NCBI GenBank assembly: GCA_963969395.1
Contig: OZ017805.1
Location: 3,968,001-4,032,000 of the forward strand
Direction: 5' to 3'
Origin: Pseudoscleropodium purum
Taxonomy: Eukaryota; Streptophyta; Bryopsida; Hypnales; Brachytheciaceae
DNA: 64,000 nt
Numbering within the stretch: position 1 is the stretch's first letter; every line of letters starts with the position of its first letter. Below, in pieces: positions 1-10,659 of the stretch. A program made the position numbers and the translations under genes. The notes beneath the pieces were generated by a model. It was not told where the DNA came from, ran no database searches, and saw nothing but the letters and a program-made list of their open reading frames with translations.

Positions 1-1640
1 AAGTTTAGGAAAAATAAGTTGACTAGGACTAAATACTATATTGGCATGTAATATACCTATTTTATCTTTACACTCTTCTTGTGGTTTTTTGTATAATAAT
101 TCATACTCAAAATACTAATAAACAAAAAAAATAGTGATTTTCAAGTGACGAATTGGGCACTCATACTAATCCAAAAGTTGTCATCACTCAATTGTGAATA
201 AAAAAAATTCAATACAAAACAAATACAAGGGACACATTTAGAATTGGAAACCTCGACTACAATCCTAAATCTAGCTTTTTGTTTAAAGACCTACCTTGCA
301 TAATTTTGTAACCTTCTAATACATGTAGATTAGGACTTCATTAGGTTGATTATTGGCTAAAATTAATTTTTTATTGGATCTATCTTTAGAACAAAGACCA
401 TGGCATCAATTCTTACATTAGCTATGGTTTTTTAATTTGAGTTTTTAAATTCTATCTATAACCGCATTCACATTGCACAATATGGTTAGGGTTTGGTTGG
501 AAGGGGGGCAACTAATTGGATGCCTATTTTTTGTCCATTTAGGCAGATGGTTGGGTCCAATTTACTTTATTTTATTTTATTATTTATTATTTTGTTGCAT
601 ATCATTGATTCATTTGTTTTCTTTGTTAAATTTTCCTACTATCTACTATCAATAAGCTAATATTGTTGTTTACTTAGGATAGAGTTACATTGTTACACCA
701 TTCTTGTATTTATTTTTGCAATGTCTATTGAAAATTGACATTATCCAATCTAAACCATTGGCAAGAAAATTTAGCCAAAAAGATTTTTGTGAACATAGTA
801 GTATGATCTTACAACATTCAAGTTGGTAGTAGTTTACATTCCTATAATTCTCTCGTCAACAAAAATTACCTATACCTTTAGACTTGGCCCTTATCCTTGT
901 TCTATGCTAAGCAGGAGGCTCTAAACTCAACCCTTTTTAAATTCCAACATTTAAATTTTAGCCTTGAATGGTCACTTAACTTCACCTAGAATCACTACAA
1001 GGTTTAAAAATCAACCAATAGAAGTTGAAGAGTTCTTTAAAGCAACCGATGGGATTTTGAGCATTTCCTATTTCAAAGATGCCTTATAGATGTCGTATGT
1101 AATTAATTTTGGACTTTAGGGGGAAATTTAGACTATGTTAAGTTATTATTCATTAGGAGATCACAATACCTTTGAAAGTATTATAGAAAGAAAAATATTT
1201 AATAGTGCATGTTTAAATATGAAAAGATGCCAAAGAAACATTATTGTAGCAATAAAGGCTTTATTTTTTAAATTGAAATAAAATTGTCATTTTGAGACTT
1301 TGAAAACATAAATGTGAAGCTTCATTGAATTAATAGTTGTCGAATCCAAGAATAAATAGAGCACAATGTACAACAACGATAGAAATTTTTCAATATGTTT
1401 AGACAAATGATTTGAAATAAGAAATAACATTATATTCATTAATTTGGGAGTATTGGATCGTCACAAAATAATATTATCAGTTTGTACCTCTAAAACATGA
1501 GGTTGTGTAGAATAGATAAAAGTTGGAGGAAACTCAATTATTTAGTTGTGAATTACAATTTCTATTAAAATTAGAGTCCAAATAATCACATTGTACTCTC
1601 CAAAGTAGGGTTTAGAGTAATAATAGAGATTTATTATATA
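1..1640. other. AT-rich stretch with no gene recognised
   Basis: Both strands are dense with stops, and the one open frame of any size (473-655) has hydrophobic, low-complexity composition with no recognisable motif. I see no terminal repeats, splice-bounded exons or RNA gene here. Confidence 0.5.
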
Positions 1641-1663
1641 AGTGTGTATTTTACACCTTCTCA

Positions 1664-1783
1664 AACACCAAGTCATGAGCTGAAAGGTTGGTTGTAAAAG
1701 GCTATGTATCTCATCTAAACGATTCAGGTTCGATTCCCGTTGAACTCGTCTAAGCAACTATGAGATGTACATGACTTGGTGTT
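1664..1783 (+). repeat. tRNA-like B box inside a 14-bp inverted repeat (SINE-like)
   Basis: The 14 bases at 1664-1677 (AACACCAAGTCATG) recur as a perfect reverse complement at 1770-1783. Between them, GGTTCGATTCC at 1727-1737 fits the RNA polymerase III B-box / T-loop consensus exactly, and an A-box-like GAGCTGAAAGG lies about 45 bases upstream. This spacing suits a tRNA or tRNA-derived SINE head. I could not fold a complete cloverleaf with matched acceptor arms, so I do not call a tRNA gene. The alternative is chance similarity within a small foldback element. Confidence 0.35.
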
Positions 1784-2296
1784 GCTTAGTGAGCTTGAAT
1801 GGCAAAAAAGTTGTAATAACCAACTAGCCCCATTCCAAAAATCGTGACAAGTGATTAATGTGTTATCAAATAAAAAGTGGTCCTTGCTACTCATTTTTTT
1901 GTAATTCTTCGACATTTTCTAAAAACGTTCATAAATTCAATAAATTAAAAAAATGACTTAAATATAGATAGAAGCAATTTCATAATGTGTATATGTATGT
2001 ATTTAAAAAACTATGTGTAAGTGCACTTGTTGTACAAGGCACTTCATACAATATAGGGCAAACAATCTCATTACAAATATATGAAATCAAATTGTGATAT
2101 TCTAATCTATACCATGTACACTACAATACTTAATACAAAATATTCTATAGTTATGCTAAACCAAAACAAGGAAAAAAAACATGTAATATATACTACCAAA
2201 TGTAATTGCCAATACAAAATACGAAATATCTCCACAATGCTTTGAACATTCTCAATCAGAGTTGTACAAAGTCAAGCTCTCATTGATAACATCACT
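1784..2296. other. No gene recognised
   Basis: AT-rich sequence between the tRNA-like repeat and the end of the DUF7869-type pseudogene. It may include the former 3' flank of that gene, whose last recognisable codons end near 2390. No motif was seen. Confidence 0.4.
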
Positions 2297-2299
2297 TTG

Positions 2300-2818
2300 A
2301 ACAAATGGAATTTTAAGGATACACTCCAGTATGTCTTTCTTGACCCTAGACTTCCAAGCCGTCATCAAAGAATTTTTGTCCTTTTAGACCAAATTTTGAG
2401 TTTAGTCTGCCTTCCAATACAATCTTTTGGCAGAGTCCCAACCAGTATAGTACTCTTGAACATTTTGTTCTCGTATCATGGGGCGAAAGTAATAAATGAG
2501 AATACAATTGGAATGATCCGGGTTAACAAAAAGATCAGATAAAGCTCTAGCAAACCATATAGGCTTAAAATCACCATCAGTTGGTCAAACGGCAACAAAA
2601 TATCCTTCATAAACGTTACACGCCACACAAAATGTTGGCAACAGGTGATTGCAAAGTTGCCCCTCAAAGGCATCATCCTTTGCAAACTCCTCATGAACTT
2701 CACCATCTTCATCAAGTTTGTCTCCCTCAGTTCTTTGTACTTGAGAAGAAGGTCAAAAGCCATCCTACAATGTTCCAAATGGTTCAATTTACTCCTTCAA
2801 GGTTGCATTCATTGCTTG
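2300..2818 (-). pseudogene. C-terminal part of decayed DUF7869-type gene, cut off by a CACTA element
   Basis: Read on the minus strand from the CACTA junction, this piece first shows other-frame remnants (an open frame covers 2476-2787). It then has a clean stretch at about 2590-2395 with FKPIWFARALSD, then NPDHSNCILIYYFRP, then EYYTGWDS, ending at a TAA. A TGA stop sits just upstream (VAV*PTD), at the place where an arginine codon would be reached by a single C-to-T change. From family knowledge, long plant proteins with a DUF7869 domain carry a C-terminal segment of this type (I.ARALSDP....PNC.LI.YFRP...Q.FYTGWDS). The rest of the same gene lies across the transposon at 8471-9535 in the same orientation, so I read the two as one broken gene. 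Function unknown; the family looks transposon-associated. Confidence 0.6.
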
Positions 2819-3530
2819 CACTACAACAAAACCTACATTTTATGACTGCAAAAATATGACTAGGAATGATTGGCAACTACTTGCAATTATAGTCTTAGAG
2901 GCCAATATCTTAGAAAAAAATATGACTACAAATATAACTACTAGTCATATTTTAGCCTTGTACTTCAAAGGTGTATAATATATGCCCACTGGAAATTGCT
3001 AAGTACTTCATAGGGAATGATAGGGAACATATTTAGAGAACGTCTAGTCATATTTTTGTGTTAGCCATATTTTGTAGTCATATCTTTTTGGTAGTGATTT
3101 TTTTTTTGTTTGGGGGTAGTCCAAGAAAATTTGGGTAGTATACATGTTTGAAGAGCACCGAGTCATATTTTTGCTTTAGTCATATTTTGTAGTCATATTT
3201 TGGGGGGCGTAATTTTTTGTAGTCACATTTTCATCATAGTCAATTTTTCTCATTTTTGGATACCCCAAGGAAAATTGGGTGAAGAACATGTCTGAAGAGC
3301 ATTTAGTCATATTTTTGCTTGGATCATATTTTGTAGTCATATTTTTAGGAGTGTCATACTTTATAGTCATATTTTATCCTTTTTGGGTAGCCTATAGAAA
3401 ATTTGGACAAGGAACATGTTTAGAAAGAACTTAGTCATGTTTTTGTTTTAGTCATGTTTTTGGAGGGAGTCATATTCTATAGTCACATTTTTTATAGTCA
3501 TTTTTTTACTTTTTAGATAGTCCAAGGGAA
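2819..3530. repeat. Left subterminal repeat array of the CACTA element
   Basis: Many copies of TAGTCATATTTT and its complement occur in both orientations with irregular spacing. In En/Spm-type elements such subterminal motifs bind the element-encoded protein; here that role is inferred from position and repetition only. The ORF-like stretch on the minus strand at 3176-3370 is an artefact of the repeat. Confidence 0.7.
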
Positions 3531-3539
3531 AGGGGCCAA

Positions 3540-6500
3540 TCTAAAATGATCCTCTAGTATTTTGGTTGTAGATCTTATTCTTTAGGATGTAGGCGTAACT
3601 TTATTTCATGCCTAATAAAAATTTGTTGTTATTGTTGTTGTTGTTGTTGTTGTTGTTGTGTGTTATGCCTATTATAGAACTTGTGTTCCAAAATTTGCTT
3701 GAAAATTTGGGGTGGCATCTGTTTATATTTTAATTAAAAAAATTCATTTCTCATAAGCTTTATAAAGGAAGTAAAAAAAAGTATAACAATGAACAACATG
3801 AGACAATAGATGGGTTCATTCCCAACCCGTCTTGTTGGAAAGGATTGAAAAAGGGTCTCAAAATGCATATTAAGTGTGTTTTAATTTGTTATGGCAAGAT
3901 TTTTTGAAGTTGAAATTTATATTTGGTAAAAAAGAGAATCATACTAATTATTAGTTCAAATATAAAGATTGTCAGTTTTTTAATTATAGAGAAAGAATAT
4001 TGTTTAACAAATACATTAGGTCATGAAGATATGATTATATGTTTAATTTATACACTAATAGATTGTTTGCAAGTGTAGATTGACTAATTATGTTGATTGA
4101 TTGTCGTGGTTGATACAAATTAAGAATTGATTAAATTGGTTGATACAAAGTGAAATCTAATGCATTTAAACTAGCAAAGTAGATCGAAGATTGTAGGATT
4201 TAGAAAAAACACTTGAAGCTTGAAAAAAAATTAATTTAAGGAGATAAAAAAGAATTTGAGAAAACTCCATACTTGAGTATCTATAAAGCAAGAGCAAGCG
4301 AGGAATGCCATCCATATTCAAAGTCTAAGTGTTTGAATTAGAAGTATAGGTTCCTTGTTGCTACTTAAAGCTTTAGGCATAGTTAGGAGACTAAGTTGAT
4401 CCCCTTATATAGTTTTGACTTTGTACTAAACAAGGATTGTTGATTATGATATATATAATTGACCAAGTTAGATTTTAAGGTCTTTAATATATATTTATTT
4501 AGCACTTATGAGGATTATGTCATTACAATTGTTTGATTTCTAGAATTACTAAAAATCAATTAGTAGTGATAGAAATCAAAGATTGCAATTCTAAAATAAT
4601 TCAAGAAAAGAAAAAAATGAAAAAATATAGAAAAAAATTTGGATTAAATCAAGAGAAAGAAGAAGAAAGAAAGAAGTTGAGAGAAAAAAAAATTGATCAC
4701 AAATAGAATTTATGTACCATATTGTAAAAATTGTTATTTAAATTGTATACAAAGAGACAAAAAAATGCAACAAAAATGATTCAAGGCAGGCCTCATGATA
4801 CAATTATAATATGCATGTTAGAAAATGGGGATGAGGTGGAAATGGATTCCAAGCATGTTCTTGAATTTGGCAATTTGTTATTTTGTTTTTGTAGAAACCA
4901 TTAGAAATTACATTAGAAATTAGAAGTTTTATTCAAACGTAAGAATTTATTAAAAACCAACTTTGAATTCAAAATCATTTAGATAATCCTTAAAGGTTTT
5001 CAAGAACACATCATACTTAAAAAAAAATGGACAAATATGAAGGAAAATAGATCATAATGAAATCAGATAATCAAAAGCATTAATTTTGAATAAAAAATAT
5101 CAAAATTCATCTAATTCAAGTTAGAAAAGAACCTTAAATTTTGATGACATTTACAATCCAATCTTGAAAACAAAAGTTAATTTAGACTTATAGACTAGAA
5201 AAAAATATTAGATTAAGTCTTGAAAAATGAATAAGAAATAGAACTTCATTTAATCATCCATTTTTAACTTTTGCTAAAAATATGCCATTGTAAGTATTTT
5301 ACTATTTTTGAATAGGCATGCATGACTCTTCAATTTAAGCTATGAAAAATTTTGGATTTTTCAATTTGGATTTGGAAGTCTAGAGCTTTGGCTTAGATTA
5401 GCCATTACCATCCAAAACCGCCTCAAACTTCTAATTTTATAGTTTTTGTCAATTTTAATTAAGATGTGAACCACTTATAGTTTATCATTAGAAAAAATTT
5501 GTTCATTGTTTAGAATGCCAATTGAATAATATTTAATTACCAAACTTAGAATTTAAAGCTCAACATTAAAGAACATGGTTATGTATATTTTATCTCAAAA
5601 ATTTAGTTAAAACATTCACATGTCATGTATTAAAGTTTGTTTATATTTTAGAAAGGTTTTCAATAATATCATCCAAGCCACATTTTTAGAGGGTCTCTGT
5701 AGGCTCTACAAAAGTCACGAAATTATTCATATAAAGATTGAGGGCTTTGAGGCTCACTATAGGCATGCACACACTTGTATTGCAATTAACCTCTAAAGGC
5801 CCAAGACTATATTTTCACCAAAAACGCTCTAAAATTGTCATTTCTATTGCAAGTACCAAATTTTATAAAAAAAACATTTTTGGACATATGTAATGATAGG
5901 ATCTTATAGTAAATTGGTTTGAAAGATTTGCAAAAAATCTCAAAAAGTTTCACCATGGAGATTACAAGATATGAGCATTTAAATTGACAAAAATCTTTTC
6001 TTGACTTTGTGAAAATATAAGTAGCTGCACTTCACAAGGTTACATTTGTATGAAAAAATATCCAAAATGGTTGTGCTTCTTTAAATTCATTCTTCAAGGC
6101 AAGTTGGCTACATGCTTGAAAAATTTCAAATCATTTGGAATTGTACAACATATAGAAAAAGTATAATAAGTAGAAAGAAGTGGAAAATGATTCAAAATAC
6201 TAAATTGTTAAGAATTTTATTATGGAATTGAAAAATGCCAAAACCAATGGTTGTAATGTTGTAATAAACAATCTTCATCCTATGATTTTTTTTTAAATAT
6301 TGAAAATTGAGTTAAATAAAGGGCATCAAAGTTTATTTTAGAATAGAGAATAAATAATTGCCTACAAAGTCAAACTCTTCATAACTTTCATTTCATTAAT
6401 TTAAATAGAATGATTCAAAGCTTTCCATATATATATAAATTTAGAAAACCAATTTCAATTTTTTATTCTTTAAAAAGTGATTTTTAAGAATTTTTTTGAG

Positions 6501-7190
6501 CTACCCAACGTGGCATCAATATTACATATCATGCAAAAACTTTTTAACCATGTCAAAAGTTATGAAAATTGTTGGGCCTAAAAGCTACTCTTTGACCACA
6601 TGTTTTGTGAAAATTTTGAAGGAAAAAAAAAAAGTTTATTTGTAGTGAGCTACCTAAAATATCTATAATGTTAAATAAATGGTGCTTGGGCCTTTAGAAT
6701 TAAAAGATGGTTGTTTTGATGTTCTTACGGGGATATATTTAGACTATAAAAGCACAATTTCTTATTTTGATTCAAAGATGCTTTTAAATAGCACTTCTAT
6801 TAAATACTTTCACTCCCACATACTTTTGTACACTTTTTGTAATAATTGTAGGTGCTTAAGGCCTTGCAATTTCCCTTCTAGCATTTTGTGGAGTTATAAT
6901 ACAATATGTATTCACTTTGGATCAAATTTGATTATTAAAATGGCTTCGTTGCTTAATATAATCATATTTGTTCAATTGTATGACTATCAAGCCACATAAC
7001 TAGGACAAGTCATGTGCATAATTAAAGGAAGTCACATGATTAGGGTTTTCAAACTCTAGCTACCATTTCTAGGTAACCGCCTTTGATTTAGGATTTAGAA
7101 ATCCTAGCATCCATTTTTAGGTAGCTATTACCGATTCAAGGTTTTGAAACCCTACTATTTTTTATATCTCTTCTTTAAAGTACAACATTT
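3540..7190. other. CACTA interior: AT-rich, no transposase found
   Basis: About 3.6 kb without a supported gene. I looked for transposase-like frames on both strands and saw only short, low-complexity ones. The segment could be a second nested insertion or long intron-like filler; I found no clear ends of an inner element. Confidence 0.5.
3623..3659 (+). repeat. (TTG)n microsatellite
   Basis: Roughly twelve TTG triplets with one interruption (TTA), inside the CACTA element just past the left subterminal array. Confidence 0.85.
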
Positions 7191-7199
7191 GACTATTTT

Positions 7200-7660
7200 G
7201 TTTCTTTTTCTTTGCTTCTTGTTGTCTCCTAGGTTGTGTTGCCTTTTAGTTCTTGCTTGATGCTACTTTTTAGCTCTTTCTTCTTGTTGCTTCTTAGTTC
7301 ATGCTTCTTGTTGTCATACTTCTTGTTGCCTTTTAGTTCATGCTTCTTGTTCCTTTTTAGTTCATGCTTCTTGTTCCTTTTTAGTTCATGCTTCTTGTTC
7401 TCCCTTAGTTCATACTTCTTGTTCCTTTTTAGTTCATGCTTCTTGTTCCATCTTAGTTCATGTTTCTTCTTGCTTCTTAGTTCATCCTCATTGTTTCCTC
7501 TTGTTTCTTTTTACCTCTTATTGCATCTTATTTCTTGATTTTTTTGGTATTTGTTACATATTGTCGCATCTTAACTTGTGCTTCTTATTGCTTTTTATTA
7601 CATCTTAATTTTTACTTCTTCTTGTATCTTACCTCTTAGCACTTACTACCTTTTGCTTCT
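7200..7660 (+). repeat. Minisatellite of about 23-bp units (CTTCTTGTT...TTTTAGTTCATG)
   Basis: Imperfect repeats containing TTAGTTCATGCTTCTTGTT follow one another through the block. They give an apparent 100-codon hydrophobic frame (7236-7538) of repeated Ser/Phe/Leu that is not a gene. A related block, complementary in sequence and order, lies at 19490-20110 in the other CACTA element, so the array belongs to the transposon family. Confidence 0.8.
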
Positions 7661-7679
7661 TGGTCAAAGTATAATTGGT

Positions 7680-8470
7680 TGCACTCATAGAATGCTCACA
7701 GTCAGATTAAAAATGTGACTCTATGTTATAAAAAATATGACTACACTCAATCATTAAATTACTAGTAGCATTCCATAGAAATTACCACATTAGCCAAAAC
7801 TATGATTCACATGAATCATATTTCACATAAAAAAAATATGATTTACGATGGTTATATTTCACATCAACAAAAAATATGACTGATGAGAATCATCTATTAC
7901 ATCAATAAAAAATATAACTCATAAGAGTCATATTTTACATCAATGAAAACATATGACTACTCAAAGCCATATGCCATGTCAATCAAAATATATTCACAAT
8001 AGTTGTGTTCTACGTCAGCGCAAAATATAAGTACATAGAGTCATATGCCATGTCAATCAAAATATACTCACAATAGTCGTATTCTACGTCAGCGCAAAAT
8101 ATAAGTATATAGAGTTATATGCCATGTCAATCAAAATATGACTAACTATAGTCATATTCCATGTCAACACAAAATATGACTACATAGTCATATGCCACGT
8201 AGGATTTTTTTCTTTGTGCGAGAAACTCAAGAGGAAGTCAAACCTCTAAGGGTAGTCAATATATAGGCTATGTTGGCAAAATATCGCATATTATACTCTC
8301 AATCTAGATGACTACAAAAATGACTCATTAAAAATATGACTAATCTATAATAACTAGACGTGGTCATATTGTGCATCATCTATAGTGATTTCTATAAGAG
8401 TCATATTTAAGATTTTATGACTCACTGTAGTCATATTTTACAATCATAAAACATTCATTTTGTTGTAATG
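7680..8470. repeat. Right subterminal repeat array of the CACTA element
   Basis: Dense copies of TATGACTA / TAGTCATATT in both orientations. Several larger direct repeats can be seen, such as the AAAATATAAGTA blocks at 8024 and 8095. The end (reverse-complemented) aligns with the start of the element at 19016 through the shared GAGTCATAAAATC stretch. Confidence 0.75.
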
Positions 8471-9535
8471 CCGCCAATAATAAATCAATGCTCAAATTGT
8501 CTCTTGAATTCTCCGCTCCCATACTATTTGCATAATATCTCCCAATACTTGATAAACCCTAATAAGCCCTTATAAATGTCATCCACACTCAACATTGGGA
8601 GGTGAATTATAGGCATTGGCTCTCCACGAGGCCTAAAACTGTGTCCTTCAGCATCCTCTTGCCACAACTTGATCCCTTCACCTTCCATTGGGAGCCAATC
8701 ACTATCTGTGCAATAGTGTTTGTTCTTCATAATAGGAACATCAATGAAATTGAAGTAGAACTTGAATTTTTGTGCCTTTATATGGCCAACAAGTGATTCA
8801 CTTCCATCCAAAAGTGAGCCTTCTATGAAGGCTTTGAAATTGGGCACCTTTTCAATCAAGTGAGGGATTGTTGGTACGAAATCCACATCCATAAAGGGCT
8901 TCTTGAGAGATGGGATGGTAAGAAAGTTTTTTTTTTTCAATTGCATACTCCACCTTCCGAATAATGTATCAATGTCATCATGCATGTGATCTACCAACAT
9001 GAAGTTTACGTAAATCTCACAAAAGATGTGCTTAGCAAGAAGCAGAGACCAAAATGCAAACACAAATCTATTCTTGTTGTCCTCCGTTGCGTTATCCATT
9101 TGTACGTTTTGAACAGGAGGAAGGAGAGTCACTGTAATAGGAACTTTAGGGGCTAGACAAAGTGATGAGGTGCAAATGTCTGATCCTTGCAACACTGCAC
9201 GAAATAGAGGGGTAGAGCCTAATTCAATGAACAATTTCACTGGATGAGTACTTCAGGGGTTGTTCGATGCCTCGAAGAAGCTTTACTTAAGACCCTACTA
9301 TATAATTAGAATCATGAAAGAAGATATCAAGTCTATAATGTGCATAATGCACATCACCGTACTTGTGAGAAATCATACCCATCACCGACACTAGTAGCTT
9401 TATAAGTTCATCTAGTTGCTTGTTTTTGTGTGAGAATATTGGAGAAGCAATTTTTGCATGATCCATTTTATCATGCATGATTGTTAAGCATTTGTAAGGG
9501 TACAAAGTTGATTTGAAATGATTTGCATAATATTG
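8471..9535 (-). pseudogene. Decayed DUF7869-type protein gene, main domain
   Basis: On the minus strand an N-terminal part (9535-9287) reads KCLTIMHDKMDHAKIASP, then a HYRLDIF-like stretch. After one frameshift near 9240 comes a 238-codon frame (9240-8524). It contains MDNATEDNKNRFVF, LVDHMHDDIDTLFGRWSM and IPHLIEKVPNFKAFIEG. The pattern DN..xNKN, then FMLVGHTHxDID..FGRWS, is how I recognise the DUF7869 family; the usual GHTH is DHMH here. Past the stop at 8524 the frame still reads GEFKRQFEH up to the CACTA junction, and the C-terminal piece resumes at 2818. Stops and the shift show that it is dead. The DUF's biochemical activity is not established; an RNase-H-like, transposase-related role is only my inference. 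Confidence 0.7.
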
Positions 9536-10260
9536 GTCTCAATGCGTTTGAGTTTTGACCAAATGCTTCTCCACGAGTTAGGCCAATTTCTTACGCAAAG
9601 ATAGAACATTAGTCCTCTCTCAAAATTTTGAATCTATCACATTTGCTATAGCGGGCAAAATTATCTCCAAGCTTTTTGGCATTGTATTTAGGGAACGTCT
9701 TTATCCTAATTTTATTGATATTGGAAATTGAAACTTGTTATAATCTAAACAAAGCGTTTGCTGCGTTAACCTTTGCAATGGTCTCCTTCCATTTAAAATT
9801 TGTTGGCAAAACCTTGGACACAACTTTCTCTCCATATGGAAGAGTGTGCATGCGATGTGGCATATGGTCCACCTCTTTCTCAAGCACATACTGCAATGTT
9901 GCAGCAACCTGCAAGGTATGCTTTTGAAGCTTTAGCGTGCCTGAATTACTATGAGGTTGTATTGATTGAACCTTGGCTACTTAACATTGGAAACAATGAA
10001 ATGTAGTCTCCGAGACACCTACAATATGCCACCATATTGACAAACAAACATTGATCCCATTCATAGTGACCACTCTCTTGCCTTCAACGTTAGGATGGAC
10101 CTGCCAATGCACATCCAACTTCATGTGGTACCAGAATTCGAGTGAAGTATTCTGATACATACATTCTCAAAATGTTTGAATCTTTTCCTTTGGGATAGGT
10201 TGAATAGGGGAATGTTGGTAGCGAGTAGCAAAGTATGAAGCGGGCATTAGTGAACGAGGA
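9536..10260 (-). pseudogene. Possible upstream remnant of the DUF7869-type gene
   Basis: Short broken minus-strand frames continue upstream of the recognised domain (for example 9701-9907), with more complex base composition than the surrounding AT-rich DNA and Cys/Arg-rich peptides. No frame is long and I could not match it to a domain. The orientation and position fit the N-terminal portion of the adjacent pseudogene. It could equally be unrelated. Confidence 0.3.
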
Positions 10261-10279
10261 ATGTCAATATTCAAAGAAA

Positions 10280-10640
10280 AAAGAAATGAATTGTGAAAAA
10301 TAGGATGAAAAAAGGTGGAATATTTTATAAAAGTAGATGAAAGTTGCTAGAAAAAAGAAATGGAAGTGGATGACCATGAAGGTAGTGGAAGTGGATTTAG
10401 GATACAGGTGAAAGAGGATGCCTTCCAAAATGGGAATGGATTGAAAGGATGGATGATAGTGGATGAACAAGGATGAAAGTAGATGAAAAATGGAGAAATC
10501 TTGCTAATAACTGGATGAAAAGGGATTAAAAATGGATGGAAGTGGATGATAAATGAATGGAAGTAGATGAAAAAAAGGATGAAGAGGGATAGAAAATGGA
10601 TGGAAATGGATGAAAAATGAATCAAAGTGGATGAAAAAAT
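10280..10640 (+). repeat. Purine-rich minisatellite (GGATGRAARTGGATGAAA)n
   Basis: About 360 bases where the plus strand is almost entirely A and G plus the T of GGATG. Units such as GGATGAAAGTGGATG vary from about 12 to 24 bases. The minus-strand open frames covering it (10264-10652) are Phe/Ser/His repeats and are not genes. Confidence 0.8.
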
Positions 10641-10659
10641 GAATGAGAACAAGATGGTT

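Larger units (their letters stand above)
2819..8470. mobile_element. CACTA (En/Spm-type) DNA transposon, 5.65 kb, non-autonomous
   Basis: The left end reads CACTACAACAAAACC and the right end, reverse-complemented, reads CATTACAACAAAATG. These are the diagnostic CACTA termini with one base changed at the right end. The first and last 700-800 bases are packed with short direct and inverted repeats around TATGACTA / TAGTCATA, the subterminal array expected of this superfamily. Flanking triplets are TTG (2816-2818) and CCG (8471-8473). They do not match, but two C-to-T changes in a CCG site would account for it. The interior has no transposase-like ORF; its longest frame (6679-6999, 106 codons) resembles nothing I know. 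The element is inserted in a DUF7869-type gene. A much shorter relative with the same ends sits in the opposite orientation at 19016-20567. Confidence 0.8.

Noticed and set aside
1690..1750. A functional tRNA gene
   Set aside because: The B box is exact, but acceptor and anticodon arms do not pair convincingly.
6679..6999. 106-codon frame as the CACTA transposase or an accessory gene
   Set aside because: No transposase-like motif, no neighbouring exons and ordinary AT-rich composition.
7236..7538. 100-codon plus-strand frame rich in Ser/Phe/Leu
   Set aside because: It is the translation of a ~23-bp minisatellite inside a CACTA element; no start context or domain.
10264..10652. Two overlapping minus-strand frames of 68 and 101 codons
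   Set aside because: Both simply translate the GGATGAAA purine repeat.
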